Shown here in pieces: positions 17,398 through 27,443 of a stretch of DNA of 64,000 nucleotides. This stretch comes from Lachnospiraceae bacterium. GTDB lineage: Bacteria > Bacillota > Clostridia > Lachnospirales > Lachnospiraceae. Within the stretch, counting starts at the first letter, position 1. Each line of letters opens with the position of its first letter. Both the position numbers and the translations under genes were made by a program. The stretch lies in contig JAEEIK010000036.1 of the NCBI GenBank assembly GCA_016281335.1, positions 96,161 through 160,160 of the forward strand, given 5' to 3'. The notes below the pieces were generated by a model. It did not search any database. It saw only the letters and a list, made by a program, of their open reading frames with translations, and was not told where the DNA came from.

Positions 17398-18213
17398 TTA
17401 TAGTTTTTCAATAAACTCTGCCATCTCTGCCACATCAAACTCATCAGCCCTGCCCTGATCACAGAGCTTAGCCCTCTCCATGTCTATGCCAAGCCTGCAT
17501 ACATTGCCTATGCCGAAGCTCTCTGCAACCGAATAAGCGCTGCTGTGGCCGAATATCTCATGCTCCTTACCGCAGTCGGGACATTTAAAGTATGCCATAT
17601 TCTCCACCAGGCCAAGCACGGGAATGTTCATCATCTGAGCCATGTTCACTGCCTTTGATACTATCATTCCCACCAGTTCCTGAGGTGTGGTGACCACGAT
17701 CAGTCCGTCCACCGGTATCGACTGAAATACGGTGAGGGGCACATCCCCTGTTCCCGGAGGCATATCCACCAGCATGGTATCCAGCTCTCCCCAGGCCACT
17801 TCGGTCCAGAACTGCTTTACGGTCCCGCTTATCACCGGTCCTCTCCAGATGACAGGTGAGGTCTCATCCTCCAAAAGAAGGTTGATGCTCATTATCTTTA
17901 TTCCTTTAGCGGATTCGCAGGGGTATACGCACTCCCCGTCAGCTTCGGCTTTCTTGCTGATGTTAAAAAGTCTGGGGATCGAAGGTCCCGTGATATCCGC
18001 ATCAAGTATGCCGACCTTTTCACCCCTGCCGGCCAGGGCCGAAGCGATCATCGAAGTCACCGTAGACTTGCCTACACCGCCTTTTCCGCTGATAACGCCT
18101 ATCACGCGCTTAACGCTGCTGCCTTCCCTCAGGCTTTCTTTTTCTATCCTTCTTGATCTGCAGCCGCTCTCACCGCAGCCCGAACAATCACTTCTTGTGC
18201 ACTCTTCACTCAT
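17398..18213 (-). CDS. Mrp/NBP35-family P-loop ATPase (Fe-S carrier type)
   Basis: ISGKGGVGKSTVTSMIASALAGRG, DADITGPSIPRLF, MPPGTGDVPLTV, CxxC near C-terminus. Confidence 0.92.
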   Translation of the reverse strand: MSEECTRSDCSGCGESGCRSRRIEKESLREGSSVKRVIGVISGKGGVGKSTVTSMIASALAGRGEKVGILDADITGPSIPRLFNISKKAEADGECVYPCESAKGIKIMSINLLLEDETSPVIWRGPVISGTVKQFWTEVAWGELDTMLVDMPPGTGDVPLTVFQSIPVDGLIVVTTPQELVGMIVSKAVNMAQMMNIPVLGLVENMAYFKCPDCGKEHEIFGHSSAYSVAESFGIGNVCRLGIDMERAKLCDQGRADEFDVAEMAEFIEKL

Positions 18214-18875
18214 TAAAACATAGCCTCCCCGTCACTTGACTGTCTTTTTATTATGAACAGATCAGCAATGGCTTTTGCCAGTCTGAAAGGATAAAGCTGC
18301 ATCATGTCTGTATTGATCAGCTCTCCCATATCAACATTAAAGCTTATCTGTACGAAACGATCATCCTGAGGGAAAGCATCGTTCACATAGTTGCCTGCGT
18401 CCGACATCGTTGTGGTCGGAGTGGATATATCTACCAGCTTGTTGATCATCATACCCATTGCGGTAGCCGCCGATCCCATCATCTGATTCATGGATTCGGA
18501 AACCGCGCTCAGATGCAGCTCCGACACTTCCTGTTCATAGAACATGCCATGTCCGTCGCTTCCCATCATCAGGTCTGTCATGACCTTCACGTCATCTTCC
18601 TTCAGAAAAAGCAGCGAATAACCATCAAGGCCTTTCACATAATCCACGCGCGTGATCACGGCTTTTTCCGAGTATTCCTTGACTATATCGCCTTTATTCT
18701 TTATCTCCACAAAGGGCGTAGATATATCGATGTCATTGCGAAGGAGCATGCTTAAAGCCGTGACTGCATTGCCCAGGGTTATGTTGGCAACCTCCCCTAT
18801 GGCTGACAGTTCCAGCTCATTGAAGCCTGCTGTTTCTGCCTTCCGCTTTTCTGCCATGACAACAGAATTGTCCAT
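18213..18875 (-). CDS. CheC-like chemotaxis phosphatase
   Basis: ELSAIGEVANITLGNAVTALS and SAVSESMNQMMGSAATAMGMM duplicated CheC/FliY helices. Confidence 0.85.
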   Translation of the reverse strand: MDNSVVMAEKRKAETAGFNELELSAIGEVANITLGNAVTALSMLLRNDIDISTPFVEIKNKGDIVKEYSEKAVITRVDYVKGLDGYSLLFLKEDDVKVMTDLMMGSDGHGMFYEQEVSELHLSAVSESMNQMMGSAATAMGMMINKLVDISTPTTTMSDAGNYVNDAFPQDDRFVQISFNVDMGELINTDMMQLYPFRLAKAIADLFIIKRQSSDGEAMF

Positions 18876-18963
18876 TTAATACGCCTCCCAAGTTTGTCAA
18901 GTAGGTTAATTAAGTCACGCCGTCTATTATAACAGACCTGTAAGTATTAAGGCAAGCAATTCC

Positions 18964-18992
18964 TTTACAATGCCGTATAAATATGCGATAAT
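18964..18992 (+). promoter_or_regulatory. Promoter for the 19026 operon
   Basis: TTTACA, 17 bp, GATAAT. Confidence 0.55.
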
Positions 18993-19025
18993 ACTTTACA
19001 TAACATTTATATTACGGAGATCATT

Positions 19026-19973
19026 ATGAGCAAAAAGAATCTTATCATGGGTGTCGCCAAGCATTACTGGTGGTACAAGATCGAGCCTTATTACATATCC
19101 TGTGCAAAGCATAACGGTGAAAACTGCGACATAGTCGCCTTTGTCAAGGATCTGTCACGTTTTACCATGGACAAGCTCCATGAGTATCACATTCATACCA
19201 TAGAGATACCTGACCGTTTTGAGAAAGAAGGCCCCATCGATTACCGCTATGCTCTTTATATAGAAATGCTTAATAAAAAAGGCAGTGAGTACGATCAGGT
19301 ACTCTTCTGTGATACCAGGGATGTATTCTTCCAATCTGCCATGTTTCCGGCTGCTTCCAAAGAAGCTTACCTCGGAACCGCGGTGGAACCGGGACATATA
19401 AGCGATGATGACTGGAACAGACGCTGGATGCAGGAGCGCTTCGGCATGGATGTCTATGAGAAGTTCAAGGACAGGAACGTTCTCTGCGCGGGCACTATAT
19501 GGGGCACCTCGGATGTGATCCACAGCTTCTGCAACGCCATGATCGATAACCTCTCCGATCCGAAATATAATTTCATCGACATCAACGACCAGACCTCTTA
19601 CCAGTTTATGGTCTACAACAATATAGTACCGAAGAACGGCGTCGTGCACTTTTCGCCTAACGATTCCGGTCCCACGGCGACTATCGGCGATTCCGACGAC
19701 TACGTTATAAAGGACGACAAGCTGGTCTGCTCGGGAAAGAATATTCCTGCCCTGGTGCATCAGTGGGATCGTCACAAGGATCTGTTCCCCTTTGTCCGCA
19801 GGCACTACTGCGAACATTCACCTAAGATCCGCTGGAGCAGATACAGGGATTACCTTAGCCTGAAGGATATAGCGCTTTCAAGTTACCATGATAAGAACTG
19901 GTTCAACATGATCATTGCCTGCATTAAATACCTCTTTGCAAAGAAGCCTGCGGGAGAAAAGCTCTGGAAATGA
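19026..19973 (+). CDS. Putative glycosyltransferase-like protein
   Basis: 315 aa; YDQVLFCDTRDVFFQSA DxD-like site, CAGTIWGTSDVIHSFCNAM. Confidence 0.6.
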   Translation: MSKKNLIMGVAKHYWWYKIEPYYISCAKHNGENCDIVAFVKDLSRFTMDKLHEYHIHTIEIPDRFEKEGPIDYRYALYIEMLNKKGSEYDQVLFCDTRDVFFQSAMFPAASKEAYLGTAVEPGHISDDDWNRRWMQERFGMDVYEKFKDRNVLCAGTIWGTSDVIHSFCNAMIDNLSDPKYNFIDINDQTSYQFMVYNNIVPKNGVVHFSPNDSGPTATIGDSDDYVIKDDKLVCSGKNIPALVHQWDRHKDLFPFVRRHYCEHSPKIRWSRYRDYLSLKDIALSSYHDKNWFNMIIACIKYLFAKKPAGEKLWK

Positions 19974-21022
19974 AAAAAAGAAATGTGATCACCGTCATAG
20001 CCCTTATCGCATTCATAGTTATCCTGGCTGTGGCCAAATACATAAGCAAGCGGCTCGCCGTTATACCGGAGAATGAGCCTACGCTTACCGGAAACACCGC
20101 CGGCAATCTTTATAACGGCGGTCTTTTCTGCGAGTCCGATGATAAAGTCTATTTTTCAAATCCTTATGATAACCATGCTCTCTACTCCATGAACGCAGAT
20201 CAGACCGAAGTGAAAAAACTCTCCTCCGGCGAGATCTCCTATATCAATGCGGCAGGCAATTACGTGTACTATTACTCCCGCTCCTCTTCGGACCAGTCAG
20301 GCCTGGGCTATGTAAGGAACGGCCGTGGTATATACAGAGTTGATAAGAAAGGAAAAAACAATATACTGCTGGGCAGGCTTACCACAGACAGCATGATGCT
20401 GGTGGGCAACTATCTGATCTACACGGATTTCCAGGAAGATGAAAACAGTGATAATGCACTGGTAAAAGTTAAGGGACTGTCTACAGATGCCAGTTTTAAT
20501 TTTACCTATTTTACCGGTCATCCCCGTCTCGCTTCTTCGCAGCAGGGCAGTATCTTTTATGCAGCCATGGAGGGCGATCATCATCTTCACCGCCTGGATC
20601 CCTTAAGCGGCAGTTTTACCGATGTGGTCGAAGCCAATATGTATGAGCCCATCGTACAGGGAGATCTGGTCTACTTCCTTGATCTTGATAATAATTATCA
20701 CCTCTCTGTCTGCTCCATGTCGGAAGGGAACGTAAGAGAACTCATCCCCGAGCGCATCGACAGTTATAATCTCTACGGTGATATCGTATATTACCAGACC
20801 GTTGACGAGAAGGATCAAAACGGCTATGCCCTGAAGCGTGCCCGCGTGGACGGAAGTTCCGTAGAAACAGTAAAGACCGGCGTATACACCGATCTTTCCA
20901 TCACTTCCACCTATGTATATTTCAGGGAATTCAATAATGATGTTCCCATATACTGCACTCCCACCTACGGAAGTGTAAATGTCCAGCCCTTCTCTGCTGC
21001 CATGGATGCTGTCCTCAGATAA
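19970..21022 (+). CDS. Membrane-anchored DUF5050-like repeat protein
   Basis: N-terminal TM then NLYNGGLFCESDDKVYFSNPYDNHALYSMNADQTEVKKLSSGEISYINAAGNYVYYYSR beta-propeller-like repeats. Confidence 0.65.
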   Translation: MKKRNVITVIALIAFIVILAVAKYISKRLAVIPENEPTLTGNTAGNLYNGGLFCESDDKVYFSNPYDNHALYSMNADQTEVKKLSSGEISYINAAGNYVYYYSRSSSDQSGLGYVRNGRGIYRVDKKGKNNILLGRLTTDSMMLVGNYLIYTDFQEDENSDNALVKVKGLSTDASFNFTYFTGHPRLASSQQGSIFYAAMEGDHHLHRLDPLSGSFTDVVEANMYEPIVQGDLVYFLDLDNNYHLSVCSMSEGNVRELIPERIDSYNLYGDIVYYQTVDEKDQNGYALKRARVDGSSVETVKTGVYTDLSITSTYVYFREFNNDVPIYCTPTYGSVNVQPFSAAMDAVLR

Positions 21023-21842
21023 TGTGCTTTTCCATCTTCACTTCCGCCAGCTCTTTAATGGTCTTGTTCAACACCGGATGTACTACGTCCGGAGCTATCT
21101 GCGCCAGCGGTTTCATCACAAAATCCCTGTTGCACATATCAGGATGAGGTATGGTCAGTTCATCCGTTTTCATTTCGATATCATCGAAAAGTATTATATC
21201 CAGATCCAGTGTGCGCGGACCCCAGCGCACCGTTTCCACACGTCCCTGTTCCTTTTCTATCTCTTTTAACCTCTTCAGCAACACCTGAGGTTCATAAAGT
21301 GTGGAAAGTTCCAGCACTCCGTTCAGGAAGTCATCCTGGATCACGCCTCCGTACGGCGTGGTCTTCATGATACCCGACATGCGTTTTACGCGGCACATGG
21401 GATCCCTGTCAAGCGATGCGATGCCGTCTTCTATATGATGCTCGGGATCTCCCGAATTGGAACCGTATGCAACATATACTCTGTGCCTCTTCCTGAAGAT
21501 CTTTACGGACACACAGTCAAACTCCTCCGAGATGGGAGCCTGGGGCTTTTTCACCTCCAGTTCCAATTCGCAAAGATTGTCGTACTTTTTAAAAAGCGCC
21601 GTGGATATGCCTTCCGCACAGCTCTCTATGAGTTTGAAAGTATTATCACGCATAAAAGAAGCTATAAAAGAACAAACATCGGCATAACTGACCGTCAGCT
21701 CCAGTTCATCCGCTATCCCCGCCTGCTGCAGAGGCAGCTTCATTACCGCGTTTATAATGAAATCCTGACCTGTCTTTCTCTCTTCTTCAAGTACACCGTG
21801 ATATGCGAATACTTTCAGTCCGTCTATCCTTATCTCATCCAT
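21015..21842 (-). CDS. Bifunctional dihydroneopterin aldolase / HPPK
   Basis: N-terminal MDEIRIDGLKVFAYHGVLEEERKTGQDFIINA (FolB) fused to VYVAYGSNSGDPEHHIEDGI...RWGPRTLDLDIILFDD...IPHPDM (FolK). Confidence 0.94.
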   Translation of the reverse strand: MDEIRIDGLKVFAYHGVLEEERKTGQDFIINAVMKLPLQQAGIADELELTVSYADVCSFIASFMRDNTFKLIESCAEGISTALFKKYDNLCELELEVKKPQAPISEEFDCVSVKIFRKRHRVYVAYGSNSGDPEHHIEDGIASLDRDPMCRVKRMSGIMKTTPYGGVIQDDFLNGVLELSTLYEPQVLLKRLKEIEKEQGRVETVRWGPRTLDLDIILFDDIEMKTDELTIPHPDMCNRDFVMKPLAQIAPDVVHPVLNKTIKELAEVKMEKHII

Positions 21843-22653
21843 ATCGCTTTACTTCCCTTATCATCTTAAGAGCCCGCGCATTCGCTTCCACATCATGGAC
21901 TCGTATAAAGGATACTCGCTTAGTCATCCCGTATACATTCAAAGCAATAGTGCCTTCAAGTCTTTGATCCACTGTGGTATCCAGAGCCTTTCCTATAACG
22001 CTCTTTCTGGATATTCCGAGAAGCATGGGATATCCCATATCCATAAAAGAATCAAGCTTTGCCAGGGTCTTTAAGTTTTCCTCATAATCCTTTGCAAAGC
22101 CGATGCCGGGATCGATCATTATCTTTTCTTTCTTTACGCCTGCCCTTAAGAGTTTATCAAGTCCTTCACGCAGATCTTCCTTGATATCTTCAATAAGCTC
22201 CGTATAAGGATGTTCTTCCACATTCCTGTTATGCATCAGGCAGTAGGCCGCATCGGTCCTTGCCGCCACTTCCGCCAGTCTTTCATCCTTAAGACAGCTT
22301 ATGTCATTTATCATATCCGCGCCTGCCGCCATCGCAGCTTCTGCAACTGCCGGCCTGTAGGTATCCACGCTTATCACGGCATCCGCAATGGTCCTTATCT
22401 TCTTTATCACCGGCAGGATGCGGCTTATTTCTTCCTCCTCGCTTATCTCCACATAGCCCGGTCTGGTGGACAGGCCGCCTACATCTATTATCGCAGCGCC
22501 CTCTTCCATCATCTTCACGGCTCTTTCATATCCTTCATTCTCATTGGCATAGCTGCCACCATCGGAGAAAGAATCCGGTGTCATGTTGAGTATGCCGCAG
22601 ACATAAGTCTCATTTTCACAGTCAAAATTGCGGCTTCCTATCCTCATCTTCAT
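21835..22653 (-). CDS. folP: Dihydropteroate synthase
   Basis: GILNMTPDSFSDGG, DVGGLSTRPGY, MIDPGIGFAKDYEEN. Confidence 0.95.
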   Translation of the reverse strand: MKMRIGSRNFDCENETYVCGILNMTPDSFSDGGSYANENEGYERAVKMMEEGAAIIDVGGLSTRPGYVEISEEEEISRILPVIKKIRTIADAVISVDTYRPAVAEAAMAAGADMINDISCLKDERLAEVAARTDAAYCLMHNRNVEEHPYTELIEDIKEDLREGLDKLLRAGVKKEKIMIDPGIGFAKDYEENLKTLAKLDSFMDMGYPMLLGISRKSVIGKALDTTVDQRLEGTIALNVYGMTKRVSFIRVHDVEANARALKMIREVKRYG

Positions 22654-23204
22654 TTACCTATAAATGCAAGAAAATGTTCCTGCAGTTGTGTATCTTTTTC
22701 AAAGCAGCCTCTGGTCGCGCAGGTGATGGTCTTTGCGCCGCTCTTCTTTATGCCTCTGGCGCTCACGCAGGTATGCTCCGCCTCAGCGACCACCATCACC
22801 CCCTTACATGACAGTTCCTTATATATTGCATCCGCTATCTGCGCGGTCATTCTCTCCTGCATCTGCAGTCTTCTTGCAAATACTTCCACCGTCCGGGACA
22901 GCTTTGACAGGCCTGTTACCTTACCGTCAGGAATATATGCGATATGCACCACTCCGAAGAAGGGCATCAGATGATGCTCGCAGGTGGAATAGAACACTAT
23001 GTCCTTCTCCATGACCATATCATCCGTCTCACAGGAAAAACAACGGCTCAAATGGTACGCCGCATCATCATCATTGCCTGCGAGTATCTCACTGTACATC
23101 CGCGCCACTCTTTCGGGGGTATCTTTGAGCCCTTCCCTTTCGGGATTTTCTCCTATCCCTTCGAGTAACAGCCTTATGGCTTCCTTTACCTTATTTTCGT
23201 CTAC
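22650..23204 (-). CDS. folE: GTP cyclohydrolase I
   Basis: FYSTCEHHLMPFFGVVHIAYIPDGKVTGLSKLSR; start set to MVDENKVKEA rather than ORF-track 23249. Confidence 0.95.
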   Translation of the reverse strand, partial: VDENKVKEAIRLLLEGIGENPEREGLKDTPERVARMYSEILAGNDDDAAYHLSRCFSCETDDMVMEKDIVFYSTCEHHLMPFFGVVHIAYIPDGKVTGLSKLSRTVEVFARRLQMQERMTAQIADAIYKELSCKGVMVVAEAEHTCVSARGIKKSGAKTITCATRGCFEKDTQLQEHFLAFIGK

Positions 23205-24492
23205 CATTTTTATTATCCTTCTTCCCGGCCTCCGTCTTCCATCTGCCAAGCCACGACAGTGATCCGAATGCCAGTATATCTTCTTTTCCTCCGCTTAGGA
23301 GTTCCGCCATCTCATAAGCTTCTTCCACGCTGTCGGCAGTAGTCACTCTGTCGATAAGCGTCTGTGCATATTCCGCAAGTTCCAGGCCGGGCAATGCCCT
23401 TGCGTTATCCGGCGGTGTAAGGGTGATGAGCTGGTCAAAATGCGGCATCATTATCTCAAGCACTTTCCGGTAATCCTTATCCTTAAGCATTCCCGCAACT
23501 CCGATGAATTTCTTATCACCGAAGTATTCATTCATACTCGCATCCAGCTCGTATGCCGCAGCCTCATTATGAGCTCCGTCAATTATCATGTATGGCTTCT
23601 TCTTAAGTATCTCAAAACGCCCCGGCCACTCAGCTTCTTTAAGGCCCTGCCTTATTGCTTTTTCCGGGATATCAAAGCCCTCTTTAACAAGAGCTTTCAC
23701 ACATCCTACTGCAAGCGCTGCATTAACCGGCTGGAATACGCCTTTAAGTCCTGTCTTCAAAGCCTTATATCCGCCGCAGTCGAAGCTCTGCTCCCTGAGG
23801 GAATAGCGGATGTTTTTTGCTTCATCCGCGAGTTCAAGGCTGCAGCCCTTGTCTATGCAGGCTTTCTTAAGCACTTCGAGTACAGCCTTATCCTGCGGGC
23901 CGCTGACTACCCTGCTGCCCTTCTTTATGATACCTGCTTTAACTGCAGCTATCTCGGCCGGTGTATTGCCGAGTATCCCGATATGATCAGCCGATATCGG
24001 CGTAAATACACACACTTTCGGTGCCGGCAGCACATTGGTCGCATCATCCCTGCCGCCCATTCCGCATTCCACAACAGCTATATCGGCCTTCATCTCACTG
24101 AAATACATAAAAGCCCGGGCAGTCTCGATCTCAAAGACTGTAGGCAGTCGTCCGCCTTCCGCTTTCATCTCAAGCGCTGCGTCCCTTATCTTTTCAAGAT
24201 AAGTCCCGGCCTTTGCTGTGCCCATAGTTCTTCCGCCGATGCCGGTCTGCTCGCCCGGGGCAAAAACAGCAGGCGAAAAGTAATAGCCGCAGCGGTAGCC
24301 CGCAGCTTTCAGTATGCTCCTTAAGTATGCAAGCACACTTCCTTTCCCGTTGGTCCCGGCTATGTGGACAACAGGAAAATCCTTCTCCGGAGCTTCAAGC
24401 CTTTCCATCAGAGAGCGCATGGCGACAAGATCCATCACGCTGCCCTGAGCCCTGCAGCTGTCCAGAAAATCTCTTTCTTCGGAAGATGTCAT
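23191..24492 (-). CDS. folC: Bifunctional folylpolyglutamate/dihydrofolate synthase
   Basis: VVHIAGTNGKGSVLAYLRSIL, VVECGMGGRDDATNV, DGAHNEAA. Confidence 0.94.
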   Translation of the reverse strand: MTSSEERDFLDSCRAQGSVMDLVAMRSLMERLEAPEKDFPVVHIAGTNGKGSVLAYLRSILKAAGYRCGYYFSPAVFAPGEQTGIGGRTMGTAKAGTYLEKIRDAALEMKAEGGRLPTVFEIETARAFMYFSEMKADIAVVECGMGGRDDATNVLPAPKVCVFTPISADHIGILGNTPAEIAAVKAGIIKKGSRVVSGPQDKAVLEVLKKACIDKGCSLELADEAKNIRYSLREQSFDCGGYKALKTGLKGVFQPVNAALAVGCVKALVKEGFDIPEKAIRQGLKEAEWPGRFEILKKKPYMIIDGAHNEAAAYELDASMNEYFGDKKFIGVAGMLKDKDYRKVLEIMMPHFDQLITLTPPDNARALPGLELAEYAQTLIDRVTTADSVEEAYEMAELLSGGKEDILAFGSLSWLGRWKTEAGKKDNKNGRRK

Positions 24493-24875
24493 GTTATATC
24501 ATCCATTACCCCGTCTCCGTCAAGGTCATGCATATTGCCGATATTCTGCATATTGACGGTACGTCTCTTCATCCTTGCTTCTTCGGATGCCTTAAAGATA
24601 TAATCCTTGATGACCTTGGCATTCTTGATATGCTGGAGTGTGAGCTTCTGATCAGTTACATCACCGGTATAGCACTCTATGGTGCCTATCCTTACGATGC
24701 GCTCCCAGAAAGTCTGTTTAAGCCTTACATCCACTACCTTATACATGTAGCAGTCATCCTCGGATTTGTTCAGGAATCCCCTGTTGATGGTAATCATGTC
24801 GTCCGTTACGGAATACACCGTAAAGGTCCAGGGAAGTCCCAGGAATACCCAGCGTTTTCTTTCTCTAAATTCCAT
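24489..24875 (-). CDS. Small PH-like domain protein with C-terminal DxDxDG acidic loop
   Basis: MEFRERKRWVFLGLPWTFTVYSVTDDMITINRGFLNKSEDDCYMYKVVDVRLKQTFWERIVRIGTIECY (bPH2-like), C-terminus NMHDLDGDGVMDDIT. Confidence 0.65.
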   Translation of the reverse strand: MEFRERKRWVFLGLPWTFTVYSVTDDMITINRGFLNKSEDDCYMYKVVDVRLKQTFWERIVRIGTIECYTGDVTDQKLTLQHIKNAKVIKDYIFKASEEARMKRRTVNMQNIGNMHDLDGDGVMDDIT

Positions 24876-24890
24876 GATCGTCTCCTCCTT

Positions 24891-25562
24891 TTATTCCTTA
24901 TGCATATACGGCTCATTGTCATTTTCATCAGGCTTTAATGCCGTTTTTTCATTCAGCCTGTTTATAAAATCAACGACCTCCGGATTGGGTTCACCGCTCC
25001 TGCAGCCGTAAAGCACATATTGTTCCATTTTCTCACGCCTTACTATCTTGCCGCGGATATGTATCACTTCCCCGCCCTTTGCATTCAGCGTGCAGGTCAC
25101 CATCCTGCCATCTGGTATCTGCAGCCTCTTCTTCGGCTCCACCACGAAAGCAAAGCCGCTGGGGCTGATATCCTTAAGCGTAGTGAATATCTGGTCAGGT
25201 ATGCCTTCCACCGTAAATATCGCCGGCTGCCAGATATAAGTCCTTCGCTCACCACGCCTGTTTTCTATGCCTTCCGACATGGGGCTTAATATCTTATGAT
25301 ACATCAGCCCGTTCTTTCTCACTGAATCTATGCGGCAGTTCTTAAAAGTCCAGGTACCGCCCTGTCCGTCGGTCACCTCCATGTTTATCTTTACGTTGGT
25401 ACCGTGGAAGTTGACTCTTACCCCTTTATGCGTAAAAGGAATGACCAGGAGAGTCTTCTCCCCCGTCTTCATTACCCTTGAGATGAACTTTGCCTGCATG
25501 TCGCCTCCGTTGGTAACGCATATCTGCACTTTTACTCCCATAGGGATCTCTGAATATTTCAC
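24891..25562 (-). CDS. PilZ/YcgR-type c-di-GMP effector-like protein
   Basis: ENRRGERRTYIWQPAIF...LKDISPSGFAFVVEP. Confidence 0.75.
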   Translation of the reverse strand: MKYSEIPMGVKVQICVTNGGDMQAKFISRVMKTGEKTLLVIPFTHKGVRVNFHGTNVKINMEVTDGQGGTWTFKNCRIDSVRKNGLMYHKILSPMSEGIENRRGERRTYIWQPAIFTVEGIPDQIFTTLKDISPSGFAFVVEPKKRLQIPDGRMVTCTLNAKGGEVIHIRGKIVRREKMEQYVLYGCRSGEPNPEVVDFINRLNEKTALKPDENDNEPYMHKE

Positions 25563-27415
25563 TTCACAACCTCATATATCAGGCCGCAGCAGGCGGGTAC
25601 GTCAAGACTCATTATCCGCTCTTTGCTCTTCGGTTCAGTTGCAGCTTTCTCTCCTTCTCCGCCGTAGCTTACATCATTACTGTTTAATATCAGCTTCCAG
25701 CTCTCTTCTTTCTTCTTAAGCTTCTTCTTCGGAGCTTCCTTCTCCCTGCCCTCAGCTTCGCTCTTTTCCTCTTCTTCCCTGTCCAGCTTTATCTCAAAAT
25801 CACTTATGGCTTTATCGGAAAAATTCAGTACCGCAACGAAGCTGCCCTTCTTACCCATACGTTTCATCACGTACACGGGTTCGGCAGAATCATCACAGTA
25901 GAGCCATTCATAATTTTCCCTGTCGTATTCATTGGCAAAAAGAGCCTCATTTTTATTATATAGCTTCTGGAGTTCACATACAAGTTCATATATGCCCTTA
26001 TGCTCTTTTTTCTTAAGGAGTTCAAATTCCACTTCCTTCGTTTCATTCCACTCCTGCCTCTCTGCTATCTCATTTCCCATGAAATTCAGCTTCTTGCCCG
26101 GATGCATATACATGTAGACATAGTAAGCGCGGAGCTGGGCGAACTTCTCTTCATCGCTTCCATGCATTTTTTCCAGCAGTGTTCCCTTTCCTCCCACCAC
26201 TTCGTCATGGGAAAGCGAAAGTATGAAACGCTCGGTGTAGTAATACCACATTGAGAAAGTCAGCTTATGATAATTTCTCTTTTTCTCTTCGGGCGTAAGC
26301 GATAAGAAATACAGGCTGTCATACATCCAGCCCATGTCCCATTTGTAATCAAAGCCAAGACCGCCGTCTTCCACAGCTTTGGTCACGCCTCCCTGCCAGG
26401 AAGATGAATCCTCCGCAAAGAGCATCACTGAAGGATGCAGCTCTTTGATCAGCGTGGTCAGATTTCTTGCAAAACGCATGCCTGCAGCATTCTCTCCCTT
26501 TGCCTGCTCGCCGCCGTTATATATCAGATTGCTGACCGCGTCCACCCTTAATCCGTCAAAATGGAATTCCTTTATCCAATATTCCGCCGATGATAAGAGA
26601 AAGCTGCACACTTCACCCCTTGCATGGTTGAACATAAAGCTGCCCCAGTTGCTGCCGCCGCCCTGTTCATAAAGCGGCGTGGTATCATAAAGCTTCAGCG
26701 AATAATCATCCACTGCAAAATGCACGGGGACGAAATCCATTATCACACCGATGCCTGCCTTATGACACTCATTTATCAGATACTTAAGCTCATCGGGCTT
26801 CCCGTATCTTGAAGTAGGCGCAAAATAACCTGTCAGCTGATATCCCCAGGAGCCGTCAAAAGGATACTCGCATAAGGGCATCAGCTCTATATGTGAATAC
26901 CCGCTCTTCTTCACATAATCAATGAGCGGCTTAGCTATCTCCTTATAGCTGTACCAGCCGTTCTCATCCTTCGGATTCCTTATAAATGCCCCGAGATGCA
27001 CCTCATATACCGACATGGGTTTTTCCTTCATATCGGTCCTGTTTTTCATCCACTCCTCATCGGAATACTTAAATGCGCTCTTACCCGCGACTATGGATGC
27101 CGCAGCGGGCCTCAGCTCCGTATACGAGCCGTAAGGATCATTATGTTCAGCCCTCCAGCCGTTATGTCCGTAGATCACATACTTATACAGATCACCTGCT
27201 TTTGCATTATCTATATGTATGCTGTAACAGCCCTGCTCATCCCTTTCCATCGGAGTCTCATTCCATTCGTTAAAACTCCCGAAGATATTCACTCCCTGCG
27301 CTCCCGGCGCATAAGTCCTGAAGGTCACGCCCTTCTTCTCGACATGCGCTCCGAAATACTCATACGCATCCAGGCATTTTCCTTCCTTAAAAATCTGCCA
27401 ATTTAACTCTTTCAT
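25559..27415 (-). CDS. glgB: 1,4-alpha-glucan branching enzyme
   Basis: SHIELMPLCEYPFDGSWGYQLTGYFAPTSRYG, FDGLRVDAVSNLIY, FAEDSSSWQGGV, LSLSHDEVVGGKGTLL. Confidence 0.93.
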   Translation of the reverse strand: MKELNWQIFKEGKCLDAYEYFGAHVEKKGVTFRTYAPGAQGVNIFGSFNEWNETPMERDEQGCYSIHIDNAKAGDLYKYVIYGHNGWRAEHNDPYGSYTELRPAAASIVAGKSAFKYSDEEWMKNRTDMKEKPMSVYEVHLGAFIRNPKDENGWYSYKEIAKPLIDYVKKSGYSHIELMPLCEYPFDGSWGYQLTGYFAPTSRYGKPDELKYLINECHKAGIGVIMDFVPVHFAVDDYSLKLYDTTPLYEQGGGSNWGSFMFNHARGEVCSFLLSSAEYWIKEFHFDGLRVDAVSNLIYNGGEQAKGENAAGMRFARNLTTLIKELHPSVMLFAEDSSSWQGGVTKAVEDGGLGFDYKWDMGWMYDSLYFLSLTPEEKKRNYHKLTFSMWYYYTERFILSLSHDEVVGGKGTLLEKMHGSDEEKFAQLRAYYVYMYMHPGKKLNFMGNEIAERQEWNETKEVEFELLKKKEHKGIYELVCELQKLYNKNEALFANEYDRENYEWLYCDDSAEPVYVMKRMGKKGSFVAVLNFSDKAISDFEIKLDREEEEKSEAEGREKEAPKKKLKKKEESWKLILNSNDVSYGGEGEKAATEPKSKERIMSLDVPACCGLIYEVVK

Positions 27416-27443
27416 CTTTTCCTCCCTTTATCTCACCGGCTTC

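Noticed and set aside
19155-19817. 220-aa minus ORF opposite the glycosyltransferase-like gene
   Set aside because: No domain signal; + strand gene has promoter, RBS and coupled downstream ORF
21015-21022. 8-bp overlap of convergent stop ends (DUF5050 gene and folBK)
   Set aside because: Unusual but common in compact genomes; no further structure seen
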